DNA of 64,000 nucleotides from Aquatica leii (Eukaryota; Arthropoda; Insecta; Coleoptera; Lampyridae): NCBI GenBank assembly GCA_035610365.1, contig CM069432.1, forward strand, positions 80,294,520 to 80,358,519, given 5' to 3'. Of this stretch, positions 46,140 through 59,676 are shown in pieces. The notes under the pieces are model-generated. The model did not search any database, was not told the origin of the DNA, and was given only the letters and a program-made list of their open reading frames with translations. Made by a program: the position numbers and the translations under genes. Position 1 is the stretch's first letter. Every line of letters begins with the position of its first letter.

Positions 46140-48417
46140 ATTGTATAAGGACGTATCTATTTACGTTCCTCATTTTGGTATTGTTCGTTATTTCTTTGCT
46201 TTTTTTATTCTTTGAAGAACTTCTAAGTTTGCTTCCTTAATTCTTTCATGACATCTGCAATGTTTCTTCGTGTAGCCATGTTTTAAAAGCTTTAGTATCA
46301 ATGCATCAATCCTGGCATTTTAATATATTGCTTATGCTGTTAAACGCCGTTTGTGTTTTATCGATTTATATTGTTGTAGTTTTGCAGTTTTTAATTTTTT
46401 TTTAATTGTATTTATTACAAAATATCTTTTAGTTTTTGCCGTAAGAAAAATTTAACATAAATTTGTGAGTAATGTAAAGTTGCATTGTAATTTATTTACT
46501 TTTAAATTTCATTAATTAAATAGTCCAATTTTCTTTTTATTTTAGTATTTGGGCTATTTAACTTAAGTTTATTGTACACAGGCTATTAAAATATTTAGTT
46601 ATAATAATACCTAAGCAAATTTATCAATGTAGTTTTTATTTTAAAATGTACAATTTACTTCATTGCTTTAAAACCGTTCATTGAAAGGGTTAAAGATCTA
46701 TTTCTGATACATTATTATGCCTTAATGTTTCTATTTAGATACGGTCGACAGAAAATATAACTGTAATGTATTTAATAACCATTATTTTTATTATAAAAAA
46801 TACAACTGTTATTGAAAAAAGCTAAAGAAAGAAAAGCATACAAAGAAACATTCTTTACATTAAATATTGTTGCTGACCTCAAAAATAAATGTATCAAAGA
46901 ACATTTGAAATCAATAAAAGCTATAACAATACTAAATCGGAAAGAAGATACCTTTGTCAAACAAAAATTTGGATAAAAAGGTGTCTTTTAAATCCATTTT
47001 GTTGTACGTTAAACCATTGTTATTTTAAATAGATAGTAAAAAACAATATAATTGTTGTTTTTATATACTCAATAAGATGCATTAGAAAACATTACATGAC
47101 ATTAGAAATAATATTATGAAACAGAAAAAGTACACATACACCTTTGCCTCATATTCATCTCAATGCGCCCGTTCCGTATTATGCTTTTATGAACATATTG
47201 TCAGAAAGTGGCAGAGCAAATTAAGTTATGTTTTAATAAAACAATATATATAATGAATTCTTAAAAAGTTAGCAAAAACAGTATATATGTACAAAAAATT
47301 ATACAGTTCTAATTAACAAAATTTAAATAAAGGATTACTAATGCACGTTGATAGTTATTACTTACATTGCATTTCAAATAAAATGTTTTCTTAAACTTTT
47401 TATAAAAGGTTTTATGATTGACTGCATGACTAATTCCGCTAATAGCAGTTTCAAGTACAACCGTTGGTACAACCAATAAACTACAAAGCTACTAAAGCAA
47501 CACCACAATCTTGCGTGACTATTGATTATTTAACTGTAATTAATTGTTTTGTTAAGCGTTTGACCTTATCGGTGCATATTAAACCCATTGGTTACTTTAC
47601 CATTAGTTACGGACTTTACATAATTTTCCAAGCTTAATTTTTTGTGTGTATTAAGAATTGACTTAAATAGTATATTACTAAAATGAATATTTAAAAAGTA
47701 CTATTTTCCTTTAAAATATTATTAGTTGAAAGTAAATAAAAATTACTTTCTACATTCTAGTAACCTTAACTTTATCATGGTTTTATTTAGTGACATAAAA
47801 GGTTCGACCGCCTTTTGTGATAACAAGTGAACTACAGTTGCAATGGTAGTGCTCGTAATCGTTTTTTGCACCGTAGGGTTTATACTTCTTGTTTTGTATT
47901 TTTAGAAGTTATTCAATTATATGCAAATCATAGCCAATAGTGGCTGAATGCATAAAAGGTCCGGATGACTGAATCAAAATGTTATGAAATATATACAACT
48001 TATAAAAATAATGATAATTTTGATATATACGTTACAATTACACAAATGTAAACGACCAAATAATCTGAAGATCAACATTGGTTCGCTAAAACGTTACTTT
48101 GCATTTTATACGTAGTATCCTATTTTCTTTTTATTTAAATATTAATAATGTTTATAATCACTACACTCAATATTACATAAAAATATGACTTCAAAATCTA
48201 AATGCTGTAACTAGTTGCTTGTGAACCGCAAGAAAAGGTGACAGCATTCATTAATAAGTTAATTTTGCGACCAAGACGACAGAAAAAAAGTCGTATGAAC
48301 ATTCGTTGAAAATCTACTACTACAAATTGAACGAAATCATTACAAAACTCAAGTCTTGTAGTAACTTTTTTTTATATTATGATTTAATTTTATTTAAAAT
48401 TTGTTAATTAGAAAACA
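46140..48417. other. AT-rich DNA, nothing recognised
   Basis: No coding, RNA or repeat family identified before the second 1.7-kb element. Confidence 0.45.
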
Positions 48418-50169
48418 CCCACAAAACCAAATAGGTTCCATAATAATGCTTTTAGAAGCATAGAGGCAGTATTGATATTACTGAAAGCCTTCCTGTAGCA
48501 GTAGAATGGTTTATGTTTAGAGATAGGTTTTGACACTCCAGTAGAATGCTGTACAGTTAGTGCTTATAGAGTCCTATTAGACGTTGTACAAAAGCAGGCC
48601 AAAGGTAGAAGTTTTCACGTTCCATTAGAATGCTTTAAAATAGTGCCAATGTAGTACTTTCCTATGTTGTAGAATAGCATGACAAAGTTAACGACTAAAA
48701 GGTAATTGATTTGCATGCTTTTACACGGTTTTAATAGCATACCATAAGAAACACAAAAAGCATGAAATGATTAGTTTTAAGTCATTTTTTATTAAGAAAT
48801 TTGTACAGTATCTTTGTCTAAACTATAATAATTTTTAATCAATGGTTTGCGAATTTGTAGTTTGCTGCATCATCCTAATTATTTCATTTTTTAATCTCGC
48901 TTTGCCATGACGTAGCCATTGGAACACCTTCTCATTAATAACATCTATAGGAACTCCTTTGAATCAACTTTGGGTTAACTCTATAGGTAACAAAATTAAG
49001 CGATTAATAATTTTTTATTATCTATTATCAGTCGCATGCATTTTCACTAGATTCATATCAAAAATATGTTTCTTTTTATGAATAAAATAATTTTTTTATT
49101 ACAATGCTTTTTAAGTTTAAGTCCGCAGGTTGGCCACCCCTGTTCTAAAAAAATAACTGGATGCCAAGTAAAAAATAAACAATAACAATAAAGCGCTAAA
49201 ACGTGGATAAGCTGATCGTACAAAAATAGATATGTTGTCAATTGTTTCTTTTTGTACTTACTTTTACTTAAATCAGCAGAACTTCTAATAGCTTTTTCTT
49301 CTTTAATTCAGCACAAAAAAGAACACATTTACAAATATAGACTAAGCCCAAAGTCGTCTTCCATTCGTAAACGTAAAACTGCATATACCCGTAACCGTAT
49401 AAGTACTTACTTAGAAGCGTTTCTGGTGAATCAAACTCGGTAGTCGGAACATATCTCGTCACAATTCTCAGAAATCAAAGCATCTTATTTACATTTCCAG
49501 TATCAAACGCGAATGCATAGGTTTTTTATTGTATACATATCCTTATCAACAAAATTTAGATGTGGGCGTTTAATCTCTACAGGAAGTTATTTTTGTTTAG
49601 GTATTACAATTTAGCAACTTGTACAAACGGTTTTTTCTGATATTAAAAATTATATTTCTTTATCTCAAATAAAGAACGATTAAACCGATTTTAGAGGTAC
49701 TAAAACACTAAAAGAATGTTATCATGTTAGTCGTAATACTTGAATTTTAATACAATGTCAAGGCTGCTATAAACACTTTATTTTTTATATCAATATAGAA
49801 GGCCTATAGGAGTGATTTTAAAGGAATCTTTTAGGGTACTTTATTCTCCTTCTATATGCGTTGTTATAGAATCAATATGGGAACGCCATTAGAATGCTAC
49901 ATTTCTAATACTTTAGTGATTCCAATCAACTGCCGATTTTAAGGCTGCTATAAGCACTTCTTTTTTAAATTAAATATAGTATTCCTATAGAAGTGTTTTT
50001 AAAAGAATCTTTTAGAGTACTTTATTCTTCTTATATAGGCATTCTTATAGAATACGTTTTAAATTAAGTGTGTTATTAGAAGTCCATACACAAACTACTA
50101 TTGGCATGCTTTAGAAATGAATATTTGGGAATGCTTATCGAACCTACATGGAACTTATGGTTTTGTGGG
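48418..50169 (-). mobile_element. ~1.75-kb inverted-terminal-repeat element, copy 2
   Basis: The reverse complement of this block aligns along its full length with 27120-28810, including both CCCACAAAACC termini and the subterminal repeat units. Differences seen by eye are scattered substitutions and a few small indels. The largest is a few dozen bases near 48865-48900, present here and absent in copy 1, which accounts for much of the ~60-bp length difference. This copy is better preserved in its short coding remnant (48835-48963). Flanks are ...AACA on the left and CATTG on the right, with no convincing target duplication. The autonomous partner and superfamily are unknown. Confidence 0.8.
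48835..48963 (-). CDS. Short conserved-looking ORF fragment inside the 1.7-kb element
   Basis: A 42-codon open stretch, bounded by TGA at 48966-48964 and TAA at 48837-48835, contains PIDVINEKVFQWLRHGKA and RLKNEIIRMMQQTTN. It has no ATG at its start; an upstream AG could act as a 3' splice site. The basic, amphipathic text looks coding rather than random in this AT-rich setting. The equivalent place in copy 1 has a deletion that breaks it. I do not recognise the family. It may be the last exon of a transposase or of captured host sequence. Confidence 0.35.
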   Translation of the reverse strand, partial: FKGVPIDVINEKVFQWLRHGKARLKNEIIRMMQQTTNSQTID

Positions 50170-51284
50170 CATTGTCAACATTAGATAACATTTTCTAACG
50201 AAAACAGAAACCGAGAATTGCTAAGTAAATGTTTATATAAAAGTAAAGTTAAACTGATATAGACTGTAAAACGTTTTACATTCATTTTCCTAAATATCTT
50301 ATACAACGTCATGTTTAGTTACCAGTTTTATGTTTGTACACGAGACACCTTGCTTTTGTAATTGTTCAACACGTTCGTGAGTTATTTTTCGGTATTACAT
50401 TTCATGAAAAATTTCTTGAAAATTTTTTATCTTTTAAAAAGTCGATTAAGATATGATAAATTTTCTCGACTAACGTATTATTAAATTATATAATTTAATT
50501 TCATGTAGGTAATGAAAACATTTAGTTTCGGTAAGTTTTTTGTACCATGCGTTTGTTAAGTCCGCTTTATTTTTCTAGCAAAACAAATGTCATTCCTAGA
50601 AAATTTAATTAGAGTCGACAAAAAAATAAAACCTTTTGGAAAACTGTGAAATTCCTTTACATAACCTATCTTAAAAAAATACTATATTTTTATACCAGAA
50701 TAAAAAACTTACACTACCTATATGTGCTTTAAAAGTACTTGTTATAGAGGATTAAAAAAATACAAATCAAAAACCAATATTTAAATAAATTTAAAAGGAT
50801 ATACAATGACACTTTATTCACAAACAACACTGATCTTTACAACGCAGAAAAATAGCAAACTATATACATATAGTATATGCTGAAAGCTTCAAAAAATATC
50901 GTTTTTTTCCAACACTTAATAAACATTTAATTAAATATAGCAACAACATAAACAATTATAGCTTTTGTACATTACATTGAGAGAGTAAGAAAACATCTTA
51001 TTCACTGCATAACTCAATTTAACGAGAATATAGGTATTGATAGAAGCGGTGACGTATTAACCAACTGTGTTAAAAATGAATTCTATTGAAACTATATACG
51101 TATATATTCACGTATATAACAAAAACATATATATACCAAAAAAATTATAAATGTAAAAGTTTTGAGTTCAAAAAATATACAAACCATCATACTCTAGTAT
51201 TTCTCATAATTACAAAATGCACAACCTATATTAAATATCAAAAAGTAACAGTTAAAAGTACAGTACAAATAGCTTATTGAAATC
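50170..51284. other. AT-rich DNA, nothing recognised
   Basis: No feature supported. Confidence 0.45.
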
Positions 51285-51880
51285 GTGGATAATCTTATCA
51301 GTCGGATAATGTTATCACTTATGCTGCTAGACAGAAAAAACACCGTTTATAGTAATCATAATTTCGGTTTAAGTTATCAATTTTCTTCTTAGATTTGCTT
51401 CTACACATGAACAGTAACTTATTTAGCATTAACTTTTTTGCTGAATTGTCACAATACGTTTGTTTAGAGTGAAACATTTTATTATTGTAACCTAAATATA
51501 ATTGTTTTACATATTTAGCTTTATTTTTGCATTGTTATTCTTAGAATAAAAACTTCACTTAACTACGTCTTATGTGATCAAGTTATTATGTATTTATTTT
51601 TATTTTTAGTGTCAGTCAATTATTGATAAGAAATGGTAGTTCTTAGAACAGTGAATTACACATATAACGTTATTTATTATTTTCTTTTATTAACGGTGTC
51701 AACAAATTATTTAATAGTACAGGTCAGTAATTCGACGTAAAATTTTTAATTTTCTTAAACGGTTTATGAAAATGTTTTTGCATGTATTAATGCTATGATT
51801 TCACTTTCTAAGTTAATAACCTGTTAATCAGATACACGCTGTATGCATTTAATGCTTTTTAACTAATAAACATATATTTG
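51285..51880 (+). repeat. Interspersed repeat 'GATAATGTTATCA', copy C
   Basis: ATCGTGGATAATCTTATC, CGGATAATGTTATCACTTA, ACCGTTTATAGTAATCAT, TTGTTTAGAGTGAAACA, ACTACGTCTTATGTGAT, TAGTTCTTAGAACAGTGAAT and TTATTAACGGTGTCAACAAA follow in the same order as in copy A (29506-30200), on the same strand. A segment present in copy A (about 29810-29915) is missing here. Confidence 0.7.
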
Positions 51881-53955
51881 TTTTTTTCTGATTATTTTAT
51901 AATCACAAACTGTTTGAATCAGTAAAGAACTCTAGCAACAAAAAAATTAATTTATATCTTACTAAAATAAAATTATCACGTATATAAATACACACTGATT
52001 AGAATATAACTTAAATAATGCGATTTACACTAATAAACGGAGGTATGCACATGTGTAGCACTTTATCTACCCTAATCTAATAAAAAAAATTTATCGTTTT
52101 TTAAAATTTCTATAAAATAATTATTGCGTAAAATGACAACTACCTTGATAAGTAAAGAAAACAGTTTTCAGTCTGAATAAATTCATGATTGTTGTGTATA
52201 AAATTTCCTCTACATATCAACAAAAACTATATATAAAATATAATAAAACTGTATACGTGCTTTTCATTATATAAGCCGTTCCGGAGAGTATAAGAATACC
52301 AGTAATTAAAAGTACGCTAAGCTTCCCAAAGTCAATTAAAATAAATCAACAGGTGTGCCATTCAATTTGTCGTAATGCTTTTCATAGTAACGCAAACCTA
52401 AACTAAATGAAAATGTATCCTTAAACCAGCGAATTTCTCATAACAAACACATCCAAAACCGCAATTTTACTGAACACCAGCGTCGATGATTTAAGAAGAA
52501 AAAAACATTTCAAAAAAAGTGAGGCGTTAATATTTGACATGTGTTTTTGTTAATTAATTATTAACGTTGGACTTATAAAAACAATGACACAAGTACTTTA
52601 TAATTATAAGAAGTTACAATTTTGAATAACATTTTCTTTCGTTGAATAAATACTTTGTTACTAATATTTATTTTGTTTTAATGCCACTTTGTAAAATAAT
52701 TAATATTATTATCACCGTATTTATCTTATTTTACAATAAACAAAGAAAGCGTAATTACGTTGTTAAAAATAGCACAATGGAATAACATCTTTCCTTTTCA
52801 CAGACATACTTAATCTAACATTGAATCAACCTCTTCGTTAAAATTAAATTACGCTTTAGTACGATGTCAAGTGCATAATCTCGCTTGGATCACTTAGCAT
52901 AGTTATAAGCAAGATTTTGTTAGGTATAAGATATCTACTAGCTTTAGAGTGTATTACACTAGAGTTCAGGATCAAACTGTGTCTATGTTTGCGTTTCACA
53001 TCTGTTTGCTTTATGTATATAAAGTGACGATGCATCTTTCACGTGATTATATTAAAGCTTACTAGAAATTCTTATATGCTGTGTATGTAATCTTATTAAA
53101 ATAATTAATATTAATATTAAAGTTTATGTAAGTCTGTCAAATTAATGACTAAGATTGGTTTCCTAAATATCATACCAAATATTTAAATGTTATAATATGT
53201 TATTTATATCTAACCTAATATGCTTGCATTTTTTACTTTAAACCAATAACGGCTCGTGAAGTTGGGCTTACATTTTTCAAAATGCTTGTAGATAATGTGA
53301 ACGTTTTTAGATATTATTAAAGCATAATGTAGGTAACTACCAAAATGTTTTACAGTTAACAAATAAATTTTGTTGAGCAATGTATATGGCGTGCAGAAAC
53401 TTTGTTCTTTAATTTTTTCATTTAAATGTTTAAAGTTTGTACCTAGATCTTACCCTCGTTAGTTTTATTGGCGCCATCGGAATAAAACAATAAACATGAG
53501 AAACAAAACAAGGCATTTATCGCATCATTTCCACATATCGACTTATTCTTATTACAAACTGCACAAAAAAATGCCCTGTAATAAATTAATTTTTGCAGTT
53601 TTATCTGCTTGATTTCATTCCAAATTTAGACTTGTCTTTCCGAGAGATTGTAATTCAACCTTTTCTTGGCTTTCTTTTTGGTGATTTATCAAGAGAGTAT
53701 CAATGCTAATTATTGTTTTTGATACAGAAACTTTAGTCGTGTCGATGTTTACAGATTTTTTCTTGACAGGAAAGATGTTCCAAAAATATAGTTTTGTTGT
53801 AATTAAAGAATAATAATAATTATGTGTGTTTACTTTTACATTTAACATAGAAATTTGTTTGTAGAAAGGTTCCTGGTTTAGAATTTAATATGTGTTTTTT
53901 GTAGACTAAATTTCTTACTTTAAAACTATTTGTGTATTGTTAATAGTCAATAAAA
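51881..53955. other. AT-rich DNA, nothing recognised
   Basis: A less AT-rich patch at about 52850-53060 includes TATATAAAG near 53018 but no coding sequence that I can support. The minus-strand 77-codon frame (53615-53848) has no motif. Confidence 0.4.
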
Positions 53956-53960
53956 ATTAG

Positions 53961-53979
53961 TACACACACACACACACAC
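53961..53979. repeat. (CA)n microsatellite
   Basis: About nine CA dinucleotides without interruption. Confidence 0.9.
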
Positions 53980-56020
53980 TTTTTAACTGTTTGTTTAAGA
54001 AAATTTTTTGTTGTATCATAGTACATTGCATTAAATAATTTAATCTTGCCATGATTGAATTTACATAATAATAATTAAAAATTTGGCCAAGTTTGCAGTC
54101 AAAAAATCTACGATTTTTAAACCTATTTGTTCTGGTTTTGTGATTTTACAAATGGCAGCCCTATTAAAGACCGGAAAAACGTTTTTTATTTTTTTTTGAA
54201 TAGTTGAAAAATTTTGCATTTTGCCAATGAAGCAATAATAAAAGTGTTTTATTTTGTGTGAATTGAGATTTGATAAAGCTGCTAAAGAGATGATCTTTTT
54301 CGACAGTAGGGGCTATTACCGCACTACTTTTAAACCAATGAAATCAACGAATTTATATTAACGCTCGATTTTTTTCTAACCAATAAAATCGTAGAAGAGA
54401 ATTAAGATTTTTATGAGGTTACGTATATTGTATTAGTTAACGTTTTTAAATAAAAAATAAATTAAAAAATTCATCTGTGCATTATTATAATTAAACATTT
54501 CCAATAATTGTAGGTTAAGTAACCTGATCACTAAAATGAAAACAAAATGATATATTTTGGAGTTACCAAGATGCTAAAAGAAGCTGATAAATAAAGTCCT
54601 TATTAAAAATAATTGTGGTCTACATCATCTGACTATTTTATGAGCACACAAATTGTCAATTGGTTTTTATCGATGATTTTCAGTTGCTTTTACTGAGCCT
54701 TCCTGATATCAAAGTTGTGATGTTTGTATGTTATATAAAATGGTATATAAAAATTATTATAAACAGATTTTAGTTTATTACATAAATAACAACGTATATT
54801 TTGTATAAACCAGTACTTATCATATAACTGTGTTGTAGTGATACTCGTGTACTTCTTTTGCATACATACCGAAAACATTACGTATTTATAAAAATAAGAC
54901 AAAGAGCATTTAGTTATTGTTACTTTCTTCGACATTACCTTCTTTATCTAAGCAACTACTTCTCTGACATTCGCACTAATTTGTAAAACATTGCTCACTA
55001 TGCTTTGCTAAACTACATATGAACTTTTATCAGATTCAAATTGAATCGATAAGTTAGTGAACAGTATTTTTTTAGTAAATCATAGACTCAAAAGATTAAT
55101 TAAACAATTGTGTTACTAAAATTCAGCTTTTTTGCATGCTGTTCATTTAAAAACTACAATGTGGCACATTATGTTATGGTTAATATGACAAATCTATAAT
55201 ACCAACAAACGATTATGAATTTCTCGTATGTACATACCAGATTCTTTTCTTTAAATTTCCATTACGTAAATATTGTTATAAACAAAAGTAACACAACAAT
55301 ATGATAGAAAATATATATTTAATCTATAAGTAGGTGAACTAGTTTCTTCTCTCTAAAGCCATCATTCATTAGCGACAAAACTAAACTATAATTCGTGGCA
55401 TTTTTTGTACTCAAACCCAATCTGTCGTAAGAATTTGTTAATGACATCTGGTTCACCGTTGTAATTAACATTCACTTACATTTTCCAAACTAAAATATTT
55501 ATTGTTACAAGTTTCTTATCTACAGAAGTAAATATGTATTCAAATTACCATTGTTTTTATCGTAGATTTTTAATGTTTCCTGGTTAGCCTATAGTTTTAT
55601 TCCTAATAACAATATTTGTCATTTATGAACCATTTTTAAATGTATAAACACTGTATTTGCTTTATAAATAATTTTGATTTGCTTTTTACATCTAGTTCAG
55701 CTTCTGTGTACAAAAAAAAAACAATCCCACGATTACCTTTCGGCTGATAAAGAGAACTTTTTAATGTTTCGAGATCTTCGATTACCTAGCATACTTTTAA
55801 TCACATAAAACTAAAAAGATTTTGCAATCATTGATATTTTCAAAACTAATTATAATCAATCCGATTAAAATTTAATTGACGCGTTGAGGTTATATAGCAT
55901 TCCCATTACTTAAAAATCCCACTACCGTTGATACAAAAATAAAACAATTGTTTAGTAGATAAAATTATAAAATTATAAGTAAATGCAAAAAATTAATAAG
56001 ATACGATCGACGGAAAAAAT
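53980..56020. other. AT-rich DNA, nothing recognised
   Basis: No coding or repeat family recognised. The Bel/Pao gag region would be expected to the left of 56.2 kb but is not detectable. Confidence 0.45.
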
Positions 56021-56023
56021 TAA

Positions 56024-56149
56024 AAACCAACTTGTTTGATAATATGCAATTAATAATCTCGACAACATTAACGCTCTCGCTCGCTACACTCGCTCGCGCG
56101 TGAGAATGTCTCGATTATTAATTGCCTTCATTACCAACCTTGTTGGTTA
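56024..56149. repeat. Long imperfect palindrome with CTCGCTCGC core
   Basis: GCAATTAATAATC (56046-56058) pairs perfectly with GATTATTAATTGC (56113-56125). Outside it, ACCAACTTGTTTGATAAT pairs with the region ATTACCAACCTTGTTGGT, and inside lies a GC-rich ACGCTCTCGCTCGC/GCTCGCGCGTGAG core. The arms total about 55-60 bp. It stands directly before the Bel/Pao relic and looks like a hairpin-type MITE. Confidence 0.8.
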
Positions 56150-56204
56150 AATAACTATTAAATATGTGTAGACGTTCAAAAATACTTATTATCTAGTATG
56201 ATTC

Positions 56205-58310
56205 AACGGATATGTTACGATCAACTTCATTCCACCAAACATTCGGTTGGCAGATCCTAATTTTAATCAAGCAGCCGAAACTGGTTCACTAATTGACCCG
56301 GCACATTTCTACAATTTATTATGCGTTAGACAAATTTCTCTTGGTCATAAAAAAAAAACCATACTTCATAAGAGAAAACTCGGATATAGTTACCGGTAAA
56401 ATTTATCCACAATATCAATCTACGTCAAAATGCTTCTTTAGTACATCAACTATTAATTTTGATTTGCAAACATTCTATGAAACTGAGAAAATTTCTGCAT
56501 TTGTTCAAAATTCTTTGTTATCTGAGAAGGAACTACTTTATCAATCTCATTTTTAAAATACACTTGAACTTTCAGTCTTTACCACGATTTTATTGACGAG
56601 TATTTCATCAAGTGATGTAAATACAATGCATTTTCTTCCTCATCATGAAGTTTTGAAAAGGCAACTTCTGGATTATCTTTAAATGATTGCTAGTACATTG
56701 GCACGGTCATTCTTATTCACCATTTTAGTAAATTTTCGCAAATACTCAGTTGCCATTACGGCAGATTGTGCTAATGGGTATCGACAAATTTGGATTGCAC
56801 TAAATCAACGTCAATATCAATGCATACTCTCTCAATAACTCTCCTGAAAGCGTAAAAGTTCTTCAATTAAATACCGTCAAATATAGCATATAGCTACTGA
56901 AAAGTGAGCGCCCTTTCCTGAAGTTTCTGCGCGTATTCTCTCAGATTTTTACGTCGATGATCTCATCACGAAAGCGGACTTACCTGAAAAAGCGATCGAC
57001 TAAATAAGTCAAATATCTAAAATCTTTAACCAAGCAGAATTTTCCTTACGTAAAATGTTATCTAACAATTTAAATGTTTTCCAACATTTAGGAGTCACAA
57101 GAGTTACGCTTGAGTTTGAGAGTGGGAACTCTAAAGCATTGGGTATACAGTGACTATCTTCATCAAACTCTTATCAATTTCAAATCATAATGCCTTCTAC
57201 GTCTGCCAAAGCTTCTAAACTTTAGTTGTTTTCATCACTGTCTAAGTTGTTTGATCCTCTCGGTCTCATTCCATGGATCTTACTTGAAAAATTACTTATT
57301 CAGGAAATTTGGCAATTGAAGTATGTCTTAGGATAAGACTCAGCTTTTCTCTCTTCTGGGAAACTGGTCGCTCTTTACATCCAAGCTTCAGAAAATTCTT
57401 ATTTTAAGGTTCCCACGCTATGTTTTATTTTGTATTACCAACTATCTACAATTACACGGCTTTGGAGATGCAAGTATCTCTGCATACGGTGCATGTTTGT
57501 ATGTACGGTCAATATTTAAAGATCCTATGCTAGAAATGGCCGCAGTAGTTCAATTGGCTAAACTCGCACAAAAAGATCTTACTATTTTTCTGACAGCGTT
57601 TAGACGTTGTTATTTTTGAACAGACTCTTAGATTGTCTTAAGCTGGATAAATACACCTGCAAACCGCTTCAAAACATTTCTTGCAAACTGTGTAGCATTC
57701 ATTCAGAAATTAATACATTTTCTAAAGACTGGTACCATTGTGCCAGCATTGATAATCCCGCTGATCTGATCTCACAAGGTTGTTCCATCAAACGTTTATT
57801 ATTAAATAATTTTTGACACCAAAGTCCAATGTTTTTAAAGTCCACTTCTTTTCAACCACAAGAAATCACTCCTTGTGATACAGACAAGGAAGAATTTAAA
57901 CCTACTTAAGTAAACTTAGTCACTCACAATAATTACAATTTCATTAATCAACTCATCGATAAGTATTCGTCTTCTACTAAACTACAACGGGTTCAAGCTT
58001 ATGTTTTACGATTTATTCACAACATTCGATCATTGGCTTCAGTTAGAAACACAGAAAGTTTAACGAGACAAGAGCTTGCCAACTGTCTCAATTCATTAGT
58101 TCTTGCTGTTCAAAAATGTAGTTTTACAAATGAGATAACTGCATTATCTTTACGTAATAAACTGATAAAATCTTTAGTGCTAAATGGCTTCAGTCTCTTT
58201 TCAGATGAGTTTAATGTACTACGCCTAGGAAGCAGGATCTGGCACTCCCATTTAGTTTACGATAAAGTTCGTCCTATACTTTTACCTAAAGGTTATTGAC
58301 CATCTTAATT
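56205..58310 (+). pseudogene. Bel/Pao retrotransposon pol relic: protease, RT, RNase H
   Basis: Bel/Pao LTR retrotransposons encode a gag-pol polyprotein. Readable pieces in order: IRLADPNFNQAAETGSLID (protease C-side), then FYNLLCVRQISLG, FLPHHEVLKRQ and VAITADCANGYRQIWIAL (RT motif A, Asp kept), DFYVDDLITKADLPEKAID (motif C, YVDD at 56950-56961 intact), FSLRKMLSNN, LFDPLGLIPW, HGFGDASISAYGACLYVRS (RNase H-like region), DWYHCASIDNPADLISQGC, and a 88-codon frame ending GSRIWHSHLVYDKVRPILL near 58299. Many stops and frame shifts separate them. The gene resumes at 62693 as integrase, so it was cut by the LTR element at 58322-62692. Gag was not found. Confidence 0.92.
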
Positions 58311-58321
58311 GTCACATATTT

Positions 58322-59663
58322 ATAACGAAACAAAATAAAAGAATTTAATGCACCAGCCAGCTCACAAACATATTTATTTAAAACACACATTAAACACAAA
58401 CTACATAAGAGCAATGAAAAATTTTCAGATTTATTTAATTAGAGTCGTGGGAATTCTTACGTTACTTAAGATTAATAATTTTCAATTTGATAAATACAAA
58501 AACTTTATAATTTGGACGCCACAATATTTTTTATATTAAAATGGTTAAATATTGAAACCAAAAGATTAACACTAACATAAAAAAAAACATATTTACATAT
58601 TTAACAGTATCGAAGGTCAAATATAAAATCAAAGTTACCTGATTTCAAACTTTAATGCGCAAGTCGAATTGGTGAGGTCAGTGACGCGTTCTCATCTAAT
58701 TTATGCGATGACGCAACATTACGAAATTCTTGAAATGCATATTCAAATTTCCAAATTTTCCGTATTTATCCTGATTGATCTAATATTCGTACAGATCCAT
58801 TAACCAGAACATCGTAAAACAAACGTAGCGTATGATAATTATTCGCAACATCCAACTCAAATTTTATCAGACGTAACATGAATAATTATCGATTTTTACT
58901 CATAAAAACCATAATTCGTCACGGAAATTCTTCGTAACAGCGACGTTGTGACTAACATCAAACGTGCAGCGTAAAACCATATCTTAATATCACATTTCAA
59001 ACATCAAAATCGTAAAAAGGCGTACGTATCCAAACGAAATTTTCGTAACCATAAACGAATTCACACGTACACAAATCAAAAAGCATCGAATAAATCAGAA
59101 AGCGTAGTCGCATATCAAAAGCAAAAACTTCCAGTTCGGCCGTATCAAAAATTATTGCGCAACTTGCTATTTAGGCGTGGCCATCATATGACTCATTGAA
59201 ATGATGCAATATGATGCAATTCTCGTAAATCGTATACTTAATTCTTTTTTTTCGAAGGTTTGAAACCAAGTACCATAAACAAAAAACTAAAACGTAAATT
59301 GCGATGTATTACAAAATACGAGTCAAAACAAAAATGACTTACCCCTTCGAATTAACGGGTTTATCTTTATTAATTTCGTAAATTCAACAACAAAACGCAA
59401 ATGCTACCACAAAACGCAAGTGTTACTACCAAACGAAAGTACTTCTACAAACGCCGGCATAACTTGCAGCACGCAAAAAAATGTCTACTTCACTTCATTG
59501 CGAAACGTAAGATGTCGAAAAAATGACTTCGTACTTAAGAAGAAGGCTCATAACGCATGTGCGTGCGTCAAATTTATTGCGCAAAAGAATTTACATAAAC
59601 AGTGAACACAAAAATGTTAATTAAAAACAGACGTATTCAATCGAAAAAAATGTGTACGTTACA
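58322..59663 (-). repeat. 3' LTR (left copy) of the nested element
   Basis: Near-identical to 61317-62692. It lacks ~28 bp near its outer end (around 58340) and the terminal ACA. Frames at 58348-58539 and 59420-59605 are LTR sequence repeated in the other copy, not genes. CGTAAC/GTTACG-type words are frequent throughout. Confidence 0.9.
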
Positions 59664-59676
59664 CTCGCTACTTAGT
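59664..59676 (-). other. Candidate polypurine tract
   Basis: On the minus strand AAGTAGCGAG immediately precedes the TGTAACG start of the 3' LTR. It has one T and one C interruption, so it is a modest match to a plus-strand primer site, but the position is exactly right. Confidence 0.45.

Noticed and set aside
49252-49462. Overlapping plus and minus frames inside the 1.7-kb element, copy 2
   Set aside because: Not listed as genes because no family is recognised. The minus-strand text is mentioned only as a possible exon remnant.
58348-58539. 63-codon frame, repeated at 61381-61566
   Set aside because: It is part of the LTR pair, where duplication reflects the LTR and not a gene family.
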